From positions 1-64,000 of the forward strand of contig CAYVBJ010000013.1 in the NCBI GenBank assembly GCA_964449075.1: DNA of 64,000 nt. The letters are read 5' to 3'. Origin of the DNA: CAYVBJ01 sp964449075 (lineage in GTDB: Bacteria; Bacteroidota; Rhodothermia; Balneolales; Balneolaceae). Below, one piece after another: positions 1-8,269 of this stretch. Both the position numbers and the translations under genes were made by a program. The notes beneath the pieces are model-generated. The model was not told where the DNA came from. It did no database searches and worked only from the letters and a program-made list of their open reading frames with translations. The stretch's first letter is position 1. The number at the start of each line of letters is the position of its first letter.

Positions 1-20
1 CGCCGCCTTGTCTTCCTTTC

Positions 21-55
21 AAAGCCCCTGTACGCTCCGCGTCAGGGGCTTTTTT
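21..55 (+). terminator. intrinsic terminator of a gene left of the window
   Basis: A 10-bp perfect stem (AAAGCCCCTG at 21-30 with CAGGGGCTTT at 43-52) is followed by a run of T on the + strand. It most likely ends a rightward transcript whose gene lies before base 1. The first 20 bases are too few to identify that gene or RNA. Confidence 0.8.
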
Positions 56-240
56 GTTCTCTTTACTTTCGTTGCATCTATTCCTATATATTATGTCAAT
101 GCATAAATTATTTATAAACGATTTATGATATTTAACTGTTGGCTTCGTTGTAACAACATACCCTAAGTATCATCTTACATAGTATTTAAATATGTATTAT
201 CTTTTGATGGGGAAATAAATTTTAAACAAAGACTCAAATT
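56..240. other. AT-rich intergenic / promoter region
   Basis: This is AT-rich non-coding DNA between the terminator and the acyl-CoA dehydrogenase gene. It presumably holds that gene's promoter, but I cannot point to a specific -10/-35 with confidence and no strong Shine-Dalgarno site precedes the TTG start. Confidence 0.4.
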
Positions 241-1758
241 TTGGAATCACATATCGCAAAATCTTTGAACATCAAACAAGATCTTGAAAGCTTTTTATCA
301 AACTACAGAGATAAATTGCACGAGTTGTTTCACATTCGGAATGACGAAAATGAATTGACATCGTCAAGAGGTTTACCTCCGTACGTACTTCGTCAAATTT
401 TGGAGTGTGATCCATTATCAGCCTTCATACCATCAGAATACGGGGGAAGAGGTTGCAAGACACACGAAGCACTTTCTATGCTCGAAACAACTTCATATCA
501 ATCATTACCGCTTTCCCTTATGATGGGAATAAATGGTGCTCTTTTTCTTCAGCCCCTGGCAAATTATGGTAATGAAGAGGTAAAGAAAGAGATCTTTGGC
601 CGTTTCATTAAAGAGAAGAATATGGGCGGACTCATGATAACCGAACCTGATTACGGTTCTGACGCGTTACGAATGCAGACCGCCTACGAGAGCGAAAATG
701 AACATTACCATATTAAAGGTCTAAAGCATTGGGCAGGTTTAACCGGATGGGCTGATTACTGGCTCATTACAGCAAGAGAAACTGATACTAAAGGAAATCT
801 CGGGCGAGATGTTGGTTTTTTTGTACATGATAGCAGGCAGGGAGGTATAGAAGTAGAAGAATACTATAATAACCTGGGTTTATACATGCTTCCATACGGG
901 AAGAATCATATTGATATTAAGGTCCATGAAAGCAAGAGGCTGGAGCCGAAAAGTACAGGCCTGAAAATGATGCTTGATATTCTGCATCGCAGCCGGTTGC
1001 AATTTCCAGGAATGAGTACAGGTTATTTAAATAGAATTTTGGATGAAGCACTTACACACTGTAAAGAAAGATTTGTGGGTGGTGTAAGCCTTTTTAATTA
1101 TGATCAGGTGAAAGAGAGACTGGCAAAACTACAATCCTATTTTACGGTTAGTTCTGCAATGAGTTTTTATACAAGCGAGAATATTCCCCTCGAACAGGAT
1201 ACATCAAAAATGGATCTGGCAGCCAATTCGATTAAATCTGTTGTCACTGATTACATGCATTCTGCAGCACAATCTTTTCTGCAACTTGTAGGTGCAAAAG
1301 GATATCGAATTGATCATCTTGCCGGGCGCGCACTTGTTGATAGCCGCCCATTTCAAATTTTTGAAGGGTCGAACGATATCTTATATCAGCAGATTTCAGA
1401 ATCGACTATAAAAATGATGAGAAAAATGAAGATCACGAATATGCACGATTTTCTGAGCAACTATAAGCTTACAGAACATGCCGCAGGCTATTTTAAAGAA
1501 TCACTGGATTTTGATGTCGATTACCAGTTGCCACAACGAAAATTGGTTAAACTTGGAGAAGCTATCGGACGAATTGTTGCAATGAATATGACTATAAAAA
1601 TGGGTGAAAGCGGCTTTAACAGTGATATGATATCAAGTAGTATAAAAATAATACAATCAGAAGTTGAGAGTATTATTGCAGGCTTAAAAAGCAATCAAGC
1701 TGCAATGGTATTAGAGGAAAACAGAGAAAACAGCTCCTGGGTTAACTACCTTTCATAA
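241..1758 (+). CDS. acyl-CoA dehydrogenase family protein
   Basis: This 505-residue flavoprotein of the acyl-CoA dehydrogenase superfamily would oxidise an acyl-CoA thioester with FAD. The N-terminal helical part (about 40-125) is followed by the family signature ITEPDYGSDA near residue 136, which forms the FAD/substrate pocket. A C-terminal helical domain carries FQIFEGSNDILYQQI near 374, which includes the region that normally holds the catalytic acid. It is longer than typical short-chain enzymes (about 380 aa), with about 100 extra C-terminal residues. The start is TTG at 241; no in-frame ATG lies near and the first internal Met (about residue 80) would cut into the domain. The substrate is unknown. 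It stands 27 bp ahead of the sirtuin gene and may be co-transcribed. Confidence 0.8.
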   Translation: MESHIAKSLNIKQDLESFLSNYRDKLHELFHIRNDENELTSSRGLPPYVLRQILECDPLSAFIPSEYGGRGCKTHEALSMLETTSYQSLPLSLMMGINGALFLQPLANYGNEEVKKEIFGRFIKEKNMGGLMITEPDYGSDALRMQTAYESENEHYHIKGLKHWAGLTGWADYWLITARETDTKGNLGRDVGFFVHDSRQGGIEVEEYYNNLGLYMLPYGKNHIDIKVHESKRLEPKSTGLKMMLDILHRSRLQFPGMSTGYLNRILDEALTHCKERFVGGVSLFNYDQVKERLAKLQSYFTVSSAMSFYTSENIPLEQDTSKMDLAANSIKSVVTDYMHSAAQSFLQLVGAKGYRIDHLAGRALVDSRPFQIFEGSNDILYQQISESTIKMMRKMKITNMHDFLSNYKLTEHAAGYFKESLDFDVDYQLPQRKLVKLGEAIGRIVAMNMTIKMGESGFNSDMISSSIKIIQSEVESIIAGLKSNQAAMVLEENRENSSWVNYLS

Positions 1759-1785
1759 TTTAATTTTTTCTGAAAACGTATCGAT

Positions 1786-2493
1786 ATGACCGGAAGAATT
1801 GTGGTACTTACCGGAGCCGGAATGAGTGCTGACAGCGGTTTGGCTACTTTTCGTGATTCCGGTGGTTTATGGGAAGGATATGACGTATATGAAGTAGCAA
1901 CTCCGGATGGCTGGGCTAAAGACCCGGAAAAAGTCTTGGAGTTTTATAACCTTAGAAGAAAGCAAGCCGCAAAGGCGAAACCCAATGAAGGTCATATTGC
2001 ATTAGCCCGTCTTGAAGAATATTATGATGTTACAATTATTACACAAAATGTAGATAACCTTCACGAAAGGGCCGGCTCGTCAAATGTTATGCACTTGCAT
2101 GGTGAGCTTTCAAAGGTGAGAAGTGAAAAAAATGAAAGTCTTATTTATGAAATTGGAGATAAACCTATTGAATTGGGTGATACTGCAGATGACGGAGCGC
2201 AATTGAGACCCCAAGTGGTATGGTTTGGTGAAATGGTCCCCGCTATTGAAAAAGCTGCATCAGTAGTTCCAAACGCTGATATTCTTATTGTAATAGGCAC
2301 CTCACTTGCTGTTTACCCGGCTGCCGGGTTAATAGAATATGCAAGTAGTGAGAGCGATAAATTTGTAATTGATCCCAGGAATCCCCACTTGCTCTCAATG
2401 GATAGCTGGATTCATTTTCCTGAAAAAGCTGCGAGTGGTACTCCAAAGCTGGCTGAAGATTTAATTAAAAAGATAGAAAACGATATTTCATGA
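1786..2493 (+). CDS. cobB: NAD-dependent protein deacylase (sirtuin), zinc-less type
   Basis: This 235-residue sirtuin would remove acyl groups from lysines using NAD+. Visible motifs are GAGMSADSG (9-18), TFRDSGGLW (21-29), TQNVDNLH (86-93) and the catalytic His105 in HLHGEL. The Y54-x-x-R57 pair (YNLRR) matches the acid-acyl pocket of SIRT5/CobB-type desuccinylases. The four zinc-binding cysteines of E. coli CobB are absent: the segment between HGEL and PQVVWFGE contains no Cys at all. Length is normal for a bacterial sirtuin. The stop codon overlaps the ATG of the next gene (ATGA), indicating translational coupling with the SGNH-like protein. Confidence 0.88.
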   Translation: MTGRIVVLTGAGMSADSGLATFRDSGGLWEGYDVYEVATPDGWAKDPEKVLEFYNLRRKQAAKAKPNEGHIALARLEEYYDVTIITQNVDNLHERAGSSNVMHLHGELSKVRSEKNESLIYEIGDKPIELGDTADDGAQLRPQVVWFGEMVPAIEKAASVVPNADILIVIGTSLAVYPAAGLIEYASSESDKFVIDPRNPHLLSMDSWIHFPEKAASGTPKLAEDLIKKIENDIS

Positions 2494-3383
2494 GTTCTGA
2501 TAAAGCATCAAATAAAGAGAAAGAAGCACTTGAAAAATACCTGATTCAATTTCTGAATATTGAAAAAAAATTCCCATTGCTTCCAGGAATATCAAATGAA
2601 GAAGCAGTAGCAAACTTAATCGGGATTTCAGAGACTGAATTAAAGAAGCTTCGGAATCTTTATGATGATAATGCAAAACAGGCGGCCATAGAGCTGCTGA
2701 AAGAAGAAGAGATGTCAACATGGATTGATTCTTTACCTTTCAAGCCCTCTGATACTATTGCAGCAATCGGAGACTCAATGACAGATGATCTTCAGGGCTG
2801 GTTCACCATCTTAAAACACGTAATCGAGATTGGTCTTGACTCAGATGTTGAATTCATCAATGCCGGAGTATCGAACAATACATCTTCTGAAGCACTTCGG
2901 CGCTTTCACCGGGATGTGTTGAGTCATGAACCCGATTGGGTAATTATTTCTCTTGGCACTTATGATGCTCTCAGATTACCGATAGCTCCGGGCCGTACGC
3001 TTTTACCACTTTCGGAAACCTGGGAGAATTTAACAACTATAGAAAATGCCGCGAAATTGATTACAAATAACCCCTTAATATGGATTACACCTCCACCCGT
3101 TATACCGGAGCTTCTGGATGGGATGGAGCTGTTCGATTTTTCAATTAACGAAAAAGATCTTTTCCAAATACGTGAAATTTTAACCAGTAAAACCGGTTTT
3201 ATTGTTGATCCGCTTGGAAAACGAATGGGCAAACCACCTGAGTCCTGGTATTATCTGAGTGATGGAATAAATCCATCACTATCAGGACATGTGAATACAG
3301 TTCGGGAATTGATCAGAACTCATGTTACATCCATTGAGAAAAAGGGCAGTTCAATAGATGGAGAAGATCAGAATGGTGATTAA
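2490..3383 (+). CDS. SGNH/GDSL-like hydrolase with altered catalytic block V
   Basis: This 297-residue protein has an N-terminal helical segment (about 1-85) and a GDSL/SGNH hydrolase fold. Block I is GDSMTD with Ser96, block II is INAGVSNN (123-130), and block III is SLGTYD (154-159) in place of GxND. The C-terminal block reads SDGINPSLSGH (257-267): the position that is normally the catalytic His in DxxHP is Asn261. It could be a degenerate or non-hydrolytic member, or use another His (H267). There is no signal peptide, so it is probably cytoplasmic. The start overlaps the sirtuin stop by 4 bp; its own end overlaps the convergent gene at 3380. Confidence 0.7.
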   Translation: MSSDKASNKEKEALEKYLIQFLNIEKKFPLLPGISNEEAVANLIGISETELKKLRNLYDDNAKQAAIELLKEEEMSTWIDSLPFKPSDTIAAIGDSMTDDLQGWFTILKHVIEIGLDSDVEFINAGVSNNTSSEALRRFHRDVLSHEPDWVIISLGTYDALRLPIAPGRTLLPLSETWENLTTIENAAKLITNNPLIWITPPPVIPELLDGMELFDFSINEKDLFQIREILTSKTGFIVDPLGKRMGKPPESWYYLSDGINPSLSGHVNTVRELIRTHVTSIEKKGSSIDGEDQNGD

Positions 3384-4045
3384 AAATTAAGTTGAAAAGA
3401 TAATATGCTAAGTGCAGGGGATATCTTACTGGTTAAATCACCCTGGTTTGTAAGTTCAGGTGTGGAAATCAGCTGAGGCTTCAACAATTCAAATTCGGTT
3501 TTTTTATTTTTCGCTGAAAAAACAGAATTACGGTTAAGAATTTTAGAGGATGTTAAGTCCCTGTTTCTTTCAGACAGAAAAAATGCATCAGCGATTCCAA
3601 AAGCAAACCCGGTCCAGGCTCCAACGCCGGATCCAATTCGGATCCCATCAGAAAAAGCATCACCTGATAATAAAATAACTGCCGTTCCAATCGCCGCGCC
3701 TCCGGCTGCCCCGTAAAATGTATCCAGTAGGAGAATAATAGAGGTATTATTGCCATCGTTAAAAGTTCCGGAAATAAAAAATTGTTGTCCTTTCGGAAGA
3801 GTTGCCACATCATAAATAGCGATTCCTGCTCCCCCGATTATCCCGGCACCCAGGCCGATTCTCAAGGGGTCAAAATCACTGGAGTTTCGCAAACCCATTG
3901 TAGCTGCACCAAGAAATGAACCTGTTACAGTACCGTTCAAAAGATTACCGCCAAGCAGTTCTATGGTTTGTGCTTTGGTTTTTTCGGTCAATAATGATGC
4001 TAACAGAAGCAAGCTTGACAGAAACAGGAAAAAGTTTTTCTTCAT
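3380..4045 (-). CDS. secreted glycine-rich protein of unknown function
   Basis: I do not recognise this 221-residue protein. It starts with a clear signal peptide (Lys-Lys, then a Leu-rich core, ending near TKAQ at about residue 26). Several Gly/Ala-rich stretches follow, such as GLGAGIIGGAGIAI and YGAAGGAAIGTAVILL, which look like glycine-zipper or membrane-associated segments. The C-terminus ends in LSFQLNF, a terminal aromatic pattern seen in outer-membrane proteins. It converges on the SGNH gene with a 4-bp overlap. An envelope location is likely; the function is unknown. Confidence 0.65.
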   Translation of the reverse strand: MKKNFFLFLSSLLLLASLLTEKTKAQTIELLGGNLLNGTVTGSFLGAATMGLRNSSDFDPLRIGLGAGIIGGAGIAIYDVATLPKGQQFFISGTFNDGNNTSIILLLDTFYGAAGGAAIGTAVILLSGDAFSDGIRIGSGVGAWTGFAFGIADAFFLSERNRDLTSSKILNRNSVFSAKNKKTEFELLKPQLISTPELTNQGDLTSKISPALSILSFQLNF

Positions 4046-4107
4046 AATTTCAGATGACGAGAACAGGGAGATGATTTATTCTGATAAAGGTAAAAAAATT
4101 ATACTAA

Positions 4108-4803
4108 CTATTCAGGATCACTTAATGCAACAGGTAAAATTTTTCCATTGTAGAAAGTATGGGACTTTAAAACAAATTCACCTATATATGTTCCCATATC
4201 GGATGCCGTGACCGGCGGCTCAAATCCAGGGAATGCCTCTTTCAGCATTTCGGTATAAACAGCACCGAGACATAGACAGTTACATGATATTTTATAACCT
4301 GATAACTCTGTTGCCACGCACTCCGTTAATACGGACAACGCGCCTTTAGTTACGCTGTATGCAGATAGTCCGGGAAATTTACTGCTTCCCTGATACCCTC
4401 CCATACTCCCGATATTAACTATATGTGAGCCTTCCGCTAAATAGGGGATTGTAGCGCGAATCAGCCTAACCGGAGCCATTAAATTTACATCAATCTGAAG
4501 CTGCCAATCACGGTTGGTCTGTTCAACAAACGGTTTGTTGATAAGAACACCGGCGTTATTTATCAACCCGTGAAGCTGTAAATTGTTTTGATCCAGATAG
4601 TCAATAAGGTTACTGATATCTTCAGTTTTCGAGAGATCAGCAGGGACTGACTGAATATGATCAGGATAGGATTGTTCGAGATTTTTGAGTGATTTTGCCG
4701 ATCTTGCAGTGATTATCACCCGGTGATTCAATTTAGCTAGATAGTCTGCAATCTCGCGGCCAATGCCTCTGCTCGCTCCTGTAATAAGTATAGTTTTTGA
4801 CAT
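4108..4803 (-). CDS. short-chain dehydrogenase/reductase (SDR)
   Basis: This classical SDR of about 231 residues is an NAD(P)-dependent oxidoreductase of unknown substrate. TGASRGIGREIA is the Rossmann cofactor motif, NNAGV follows mid-protein, and the active site has Ser (GSMGG) and YSVTKGA for the catalytic Tyr-x-x-x-Lys. I chose the ATG at 4803 (MSKTILITG) because it sits immediately before the nucleotide-binding strand. An upstream ATG at 4833 would add ten residues with no family counterpart. The gene faces away from hisC, with a 142-bp AT-rich divergent promoter region between the two starts. Confidence 0.85.
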   Translation of the reverse strand: MSKTILITGASRGIGREIADYLAKLNHRVIITARSAKSLKNLEQSYPDHIQSVPADLSKTEDISNLIDYLDQNNLQLHGLINNAGVLINKPFVEQTNRDWQLQIDVNLMAPVRLIRATIPYLAEGSHIVNIGSMGGYQGSSKFPGLSAYSVTKGALSVLTECVATELSGYKISCNCLCLGAVYTEMLKEAFPGFEPPVTASDMGTYIGEFVLKSHTFYNGKILPVALSDPE

Positions 4804-4945
4804 AGATAATTTGATTTGATTTGATATAAACAAGCTTATGAGATAATAAATGATGACAAAATCACAGTATCAATATTAGCTTTGAAAGCGCTTTTTTAAG
4901 ATATTTAAGAAAATAAATACATATTTTAAGGTCAAAAGATAAACA

Positions 4946-6079
4946 ATGTTAAAGCCAGACTCATTGAATATTTCGTTTCCGGAAAAAATTGAAAAATTAC
5001 AAGGCTATGTTGCAGGCAAAACCATAGCTGAGGTTAAAGAGCTTTACAAACCTGATAAAATAGCCAAGCTAGCATCTAATGAAAACAGGCTTGGGTGCAG
5101 CAATAAGGTTAAAGAGGCAGTTTTAAAAGCATTGGAGGAGATACAGGATTATCCTGATCCGGTGGCAAGAAAGCTCCGTAAGGCTATTGCCGACCGTAAT
5201 CGTGTAAGCCCGGAAAACATTCTGCTTGCCGCAGGTTCTGAAAGCATTATCTCTATTATATGCAGAACTGTTTTTAAGGAAAATGAACATGCAATTACTG
5301 CAGATGCTACATTTGTCGGTTTTTTTGTTCAGGCAGGGGTGATGGGCATAAAGGTGAAAAAGATTCCCGTAACCGAATCTTACAAGTTTGATATCGATGG
5401 AATCCTTGAGGCAGTTGATGAGAAGACGAAAGCAGTTTATATCGCAAATCCGAATAATCCGACCGGCACATACATCAATAAAACTGACTACAAAAGATTA
5501 ACAGAGCAACTTCCCGACTCAGTTTTATTGATTGCAGACGAAGCTTATTTTGAATACGCAAAAAATGTAGAAGACTATCCTCATGCCATTGAAAATTTAC
5601 AATCTAATATTATTATTTTAAGAACTTTTTCAAAAGCTTATGGATTAGCGGGATTTAGAATTGGCTATGCAATTGCTCACAAAGATATAATAAGTATGTT
5701 GATGAAGGCTAAACTAACTTTTGAGCCAACTTCGAGTGCCCAGGCGGCAGCACTGGCAGCATATAGTGACGCCGAATTTCTCGAAAAGAGCATTAAAATG
5801 GTGAAAGATGAGAGAGAGAATCTATACAGATTTTTAGATGATCAGCAGGTAGAGTATGTTAGATCTATTTCCAACTCTGTGTTAATGTGTATGAGAAACG
5901 AATCTGAGGCCTCTGATTTCACCCGGTTGATGCTTGAGGAGGGAGTAATTCTGAGACAGGTTTCTGCTTTCGGGTTACCCAATTGCATTCGCATAACGAT
6001 TGGAGATAAAGATGATATGCAGCATTTTCAGAAAAGTTTTGAAAAGGTGATGCAAGAGAGTTTACCTTCCATATCGTAA
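4946..6079 (+). CDS. hisC: histidinol-phosphate aminotransferase
   Basis: This 377-residue fold-type I PLP aminotransferase would convert imidazole-acetol phosphate to histidinol phosphate in histidine synthesis. Visible are the N-terminal substrate region KLASNENRLG, ANPNNPTGTY, the DEAYFEYA aspartate/tyrosine, and the PLP lysine in TFSKAYGLAGFRIGYA. Length and motif order fit HisC. It is not in a his operon here, so it may instead serve another aminotransferase role (such as aromatic amino acids), a known ambiguity for stand-alone HisC homologues. It is followed after 26 bp by the E1 gene. Confidence 0.85.
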   Translation: MLKPDSLNISFPEKIEKLQGYVAGKTIAEVKELYKPDKIAKLASNENRLGCSNKVKEAVLKALEEIQDYPDPVARKLRKAIADRNRVSPENILLAAGSESIISIICRTVFKENEHAITADATFVGFFVQAGVMGIKVKKIPVTESYKFDIDGILEAVDEKTKAVYIANPNNPTGTYINKTDYKRLTEQLPDSVLLIADEAYFEYAKNVEDYPHAIENLQSNIIILRTFSKAYGLAGFRIGYAIAHKDIISMLMKAKLTFEPTSSAQAAALAAYSDAEFLEKSIKMVKDERENLYRFLDDQQVEYVRSISNSVLMCMRNESEASDFTRLMLEEGVILRQVSAFGLPNCIRITIGDKDDMQHFQKSFEKVMQESLPSIS

Positions 6080-6105
6080 AAGAATTTTTGATTAAATAAT
6101 TATCT

Positions 6106-8196
6106 ATGTCCCCAGAAAAGAAGAAGCAAAGCGTTGATCCGGATTTTGACTGGAAGAAAATTGTCAAAACTATTCAATACTCCAGAGCAATTGACAGCAA
6201 AGAGGAAAATGAATTGGTCCCGCAGAAAAAGGTACTCTATCAATTTACGGCAAGAGGTCACGAACTCGGCCAGGTTTTACTGGGTTCTTTGCTCACACAC
6301 TCTAAAGACGGGGCGAGTGCATATTACAGGTCCAGACCTTTGTTATTATCACTTGGACTATCCCTTGAAGACGCCATGGCGGCTCCGATGGGGAAATCCG
6401 GCGGATACAGTGATGGGAGGGATATCGGCGTTGTTTGTAATAAACCTGCAGGAGAAGGCGCCACTGTTTTACCAATGGCCGGAGATGTTGGTTCCCAGTA
6501 TACACCAGCTGTCGGTTGGGCCCAGGCAATCGAGTACAGGAAAAATGTACTGAAGGAGAAAGAGTACGAGGGAGCCATTTCTGTGATTTTTGGTGGTGAT
6601 GGTTCGGTGGCAACGAATGGTTTTTGGTCTGCAATTACAATGGCAACTACATTAAATTTGCCGGTATTATTTTACATTGAGGATAATAATTATGGCATTT
6701 CAGTTCCTTCTGATTTCCAAACTCCGGGCGGTAACATCGCCAACAACCTGCGTTCATTTAAAAATTTGAGTATAGAGGATGGCGATGGCACAAAACCGGA
6801 AGAAGCTGCCCGTTTAATTAAAGACTCAGTAAAGTACGTTAGAGACGGAAAGGGCCCGAGATTGCTTCGTTTAAAAATGCCGAGACTTACCGGACATTCC
6901 TACCAGGATAATCAGGCGTATAAAGATGATGAGTTAATTCAGAAGGAAGAAAGTGAAGATCCGCTGGCGAACCTTTACAATTATCTGGTACCGGATTTGA
7001 TGAGTGAGAAATCATGGAAACAGACAGAAACAAGATGCAAAAATGAGATTGACAAGGTTGCGGAAAATGCATGGAATCGTCCTGATCCTGAAGTATCAAA
7101 CGTAAAAAAATATGCATTTGCTGAGTACAATGAAGAGGGTGAATATGAAAAGCCGTTGGTGGGTGGCCTGGCATCTGAAGAGATCAGGTTGCCGGAGGGT
7201 AGCAGTGAATCCAAACCTGAAAAGCAGAGAATCAACATTGTTGAATCGGTACGCAGAACTCTTGAAAATGAGCTTGAACAGAATAACAGGCTTTTGGTAT
7301 TTGGCGAAGATGTCGGGGCAAAAGGAGGTGTGCATGCAGCTACGCTTGGGCTTCAATCGAAGTTCGGGGCCGACAGGGTATTTGACACCAGCCTTTCGGA
7401 AGAAGGAATTATCGGCAGGTCTGTCGGAATGGCCTATGCCGGGCTGATGCCCGTTCCTGAAATTCAGTTTAGAAAATATGCCGATCCCGCAACAGAACAG
7501 ATAAAAAATTGTGGTACAATACGCTGGCGGACAGCCAACCGGTTTGCCGCTCCCATGGTGGTTCGGATGCCGGGCGGATTTGCAAAATGTGGTGATCCGT
7601 GGCACAGTGAATCTAACGAAGTATTTTTTGCCCATATTGTTGGCTGGCAGGTTCTCTATCCTTCAAATGCTGAAGATGCTGCCGGTTTACTACGATCGGC
7701 TTTAAGGAGCAATAATCCAACCATCTTTTTTGAACATAGGAATATGCTGGATGCAAAATGGGCCAGGCGACCATACCCCGGAGACGATTTTGTTGTGCCC
7801 ATTGGAAAAGGTAAAATATTGCGAGAGGGAAATGAAGCCACAGTTATTTCATGGGGCGCTATGTGCGAACGTGCAGAACTTGCCGTCGAAAAAACCGGCA
7901 TAGATGCTGAAATTATAGATTTGAGATCTGTTATTCCATGGGATAAGGAGTTGATTTCAGAATCAGTACAGAAAACAAATCGCTGTTTAATTGTACATGA
8001 AGATCAATTGACGGCAGGATTTGGCTCAGAAATAGCATCTTTTATTTCAGACCGGCTCTTTACACATCTTGACGCTCCGGTTCAAAGAGTAACAATGCCC
8101 GATATTCCCGTTCCTTATAATGTTAAGCTGATGAACAGTGTGATTCCGGGTGTGGAGTCGATTTCTGAGAAGCTGGAAGATCTGTTAAAATTTTAA
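6106..8196 (+). CDS. 2-oxoacid dehydrogenase E1, alpha and beta subunits fused
   Basis: This 696-residue single-chain E1 is a thiamine-diphosphate enzyme of the branched-chain or pyruvate dehydrogenase type. It would decarboxylate a 2-oxoacid and hand the acyl group to E2 lipoyl domains. The alpha-type half (about 20-340) carries the ThDP/Mg motif FGGDGSVAT (162-170) through DNN (193-195). The beta-type half (about 375-696) begins with LLVFGEDVGAKGG and contains GLMPVPEIQF and a transketolase C-terminal domain. Separate alpha and beta genes are usual in many bacteria; the fused form occurs in Bacteroidetes-related groups. No E2 or E3 gene is visible nearby. Confidence 0.88.
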   Translation: MSPEKKKQSVDPDFDWKKIVKTIQYSRAIDSKEENELVPQKKVLYQFTARGHELGQVLLGSLLTHSKDGASAYYRSRPLLLSLGLSLEDAMAAPMGKSGGYSDGRDIGVVCNKPAGEGATVLPMAGDVGSQYTPAVGWAQAIEYRKNVLKEKEYEGAISVIFGGDGSVATNGFWSAITMATTLNLPVLFYIEDNNYGISVPSDFQTPGGNIANNLRSFKNLSIEDGDGTKPEEAARLIKDSVKYVRDGKGPRLLRLKMPRLTGHSYQDNQAYKDDELIQKEESEDPLANLYNYLVPDLMSEKSWKQTETRCKNEIDKVAENAWNRPDPEVSNVKKYAFAEYNEEGEYEKPLVGGLASEEIRLPEGSSESKPEKQRINIVESVRRTLENELEQNNRLLVFGEDVGAKGGVHAATLGLQSKFGADRVFDTSLSEEGIIGRSVGMAYAGLMPVPEIQFRKYADPATEQIKNCGTIRWRTANRFAAPMVVRMPGGFAKCGDPWHSESNEVFFAHIVGWQVLYPSNAEDAAGLLRSALRSNNPTIFFEHRNMLDAKWARRPYPGDDFVVPIGKGKILREGNEATVISWGAMCERAELAVEKTGIDAEIIDLRSVIPWDKELISESVQKTNRCLIVHEDQLTAGFGSEIASFISDRLFTHLDAPVQRVTMPDIPVPYNVKLMNSVIPGVESISEKLEDLLKF

Positions 8197-8269
8197 GATT
8201 TCTGTTTTAATTAATCATTTCGCTATCTTTTACACTGTTTTGTGTGAAATCACCTGTAATCGAATATAA

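Noticed and set aside
7096..7635. Minus-strand frame of 179 codons inside the E1 fusion gene
   Set aside because: The E1 beta domain on the other strand is fully supported by thiamine-enzyme motifs; the antisense frame is a shadow.
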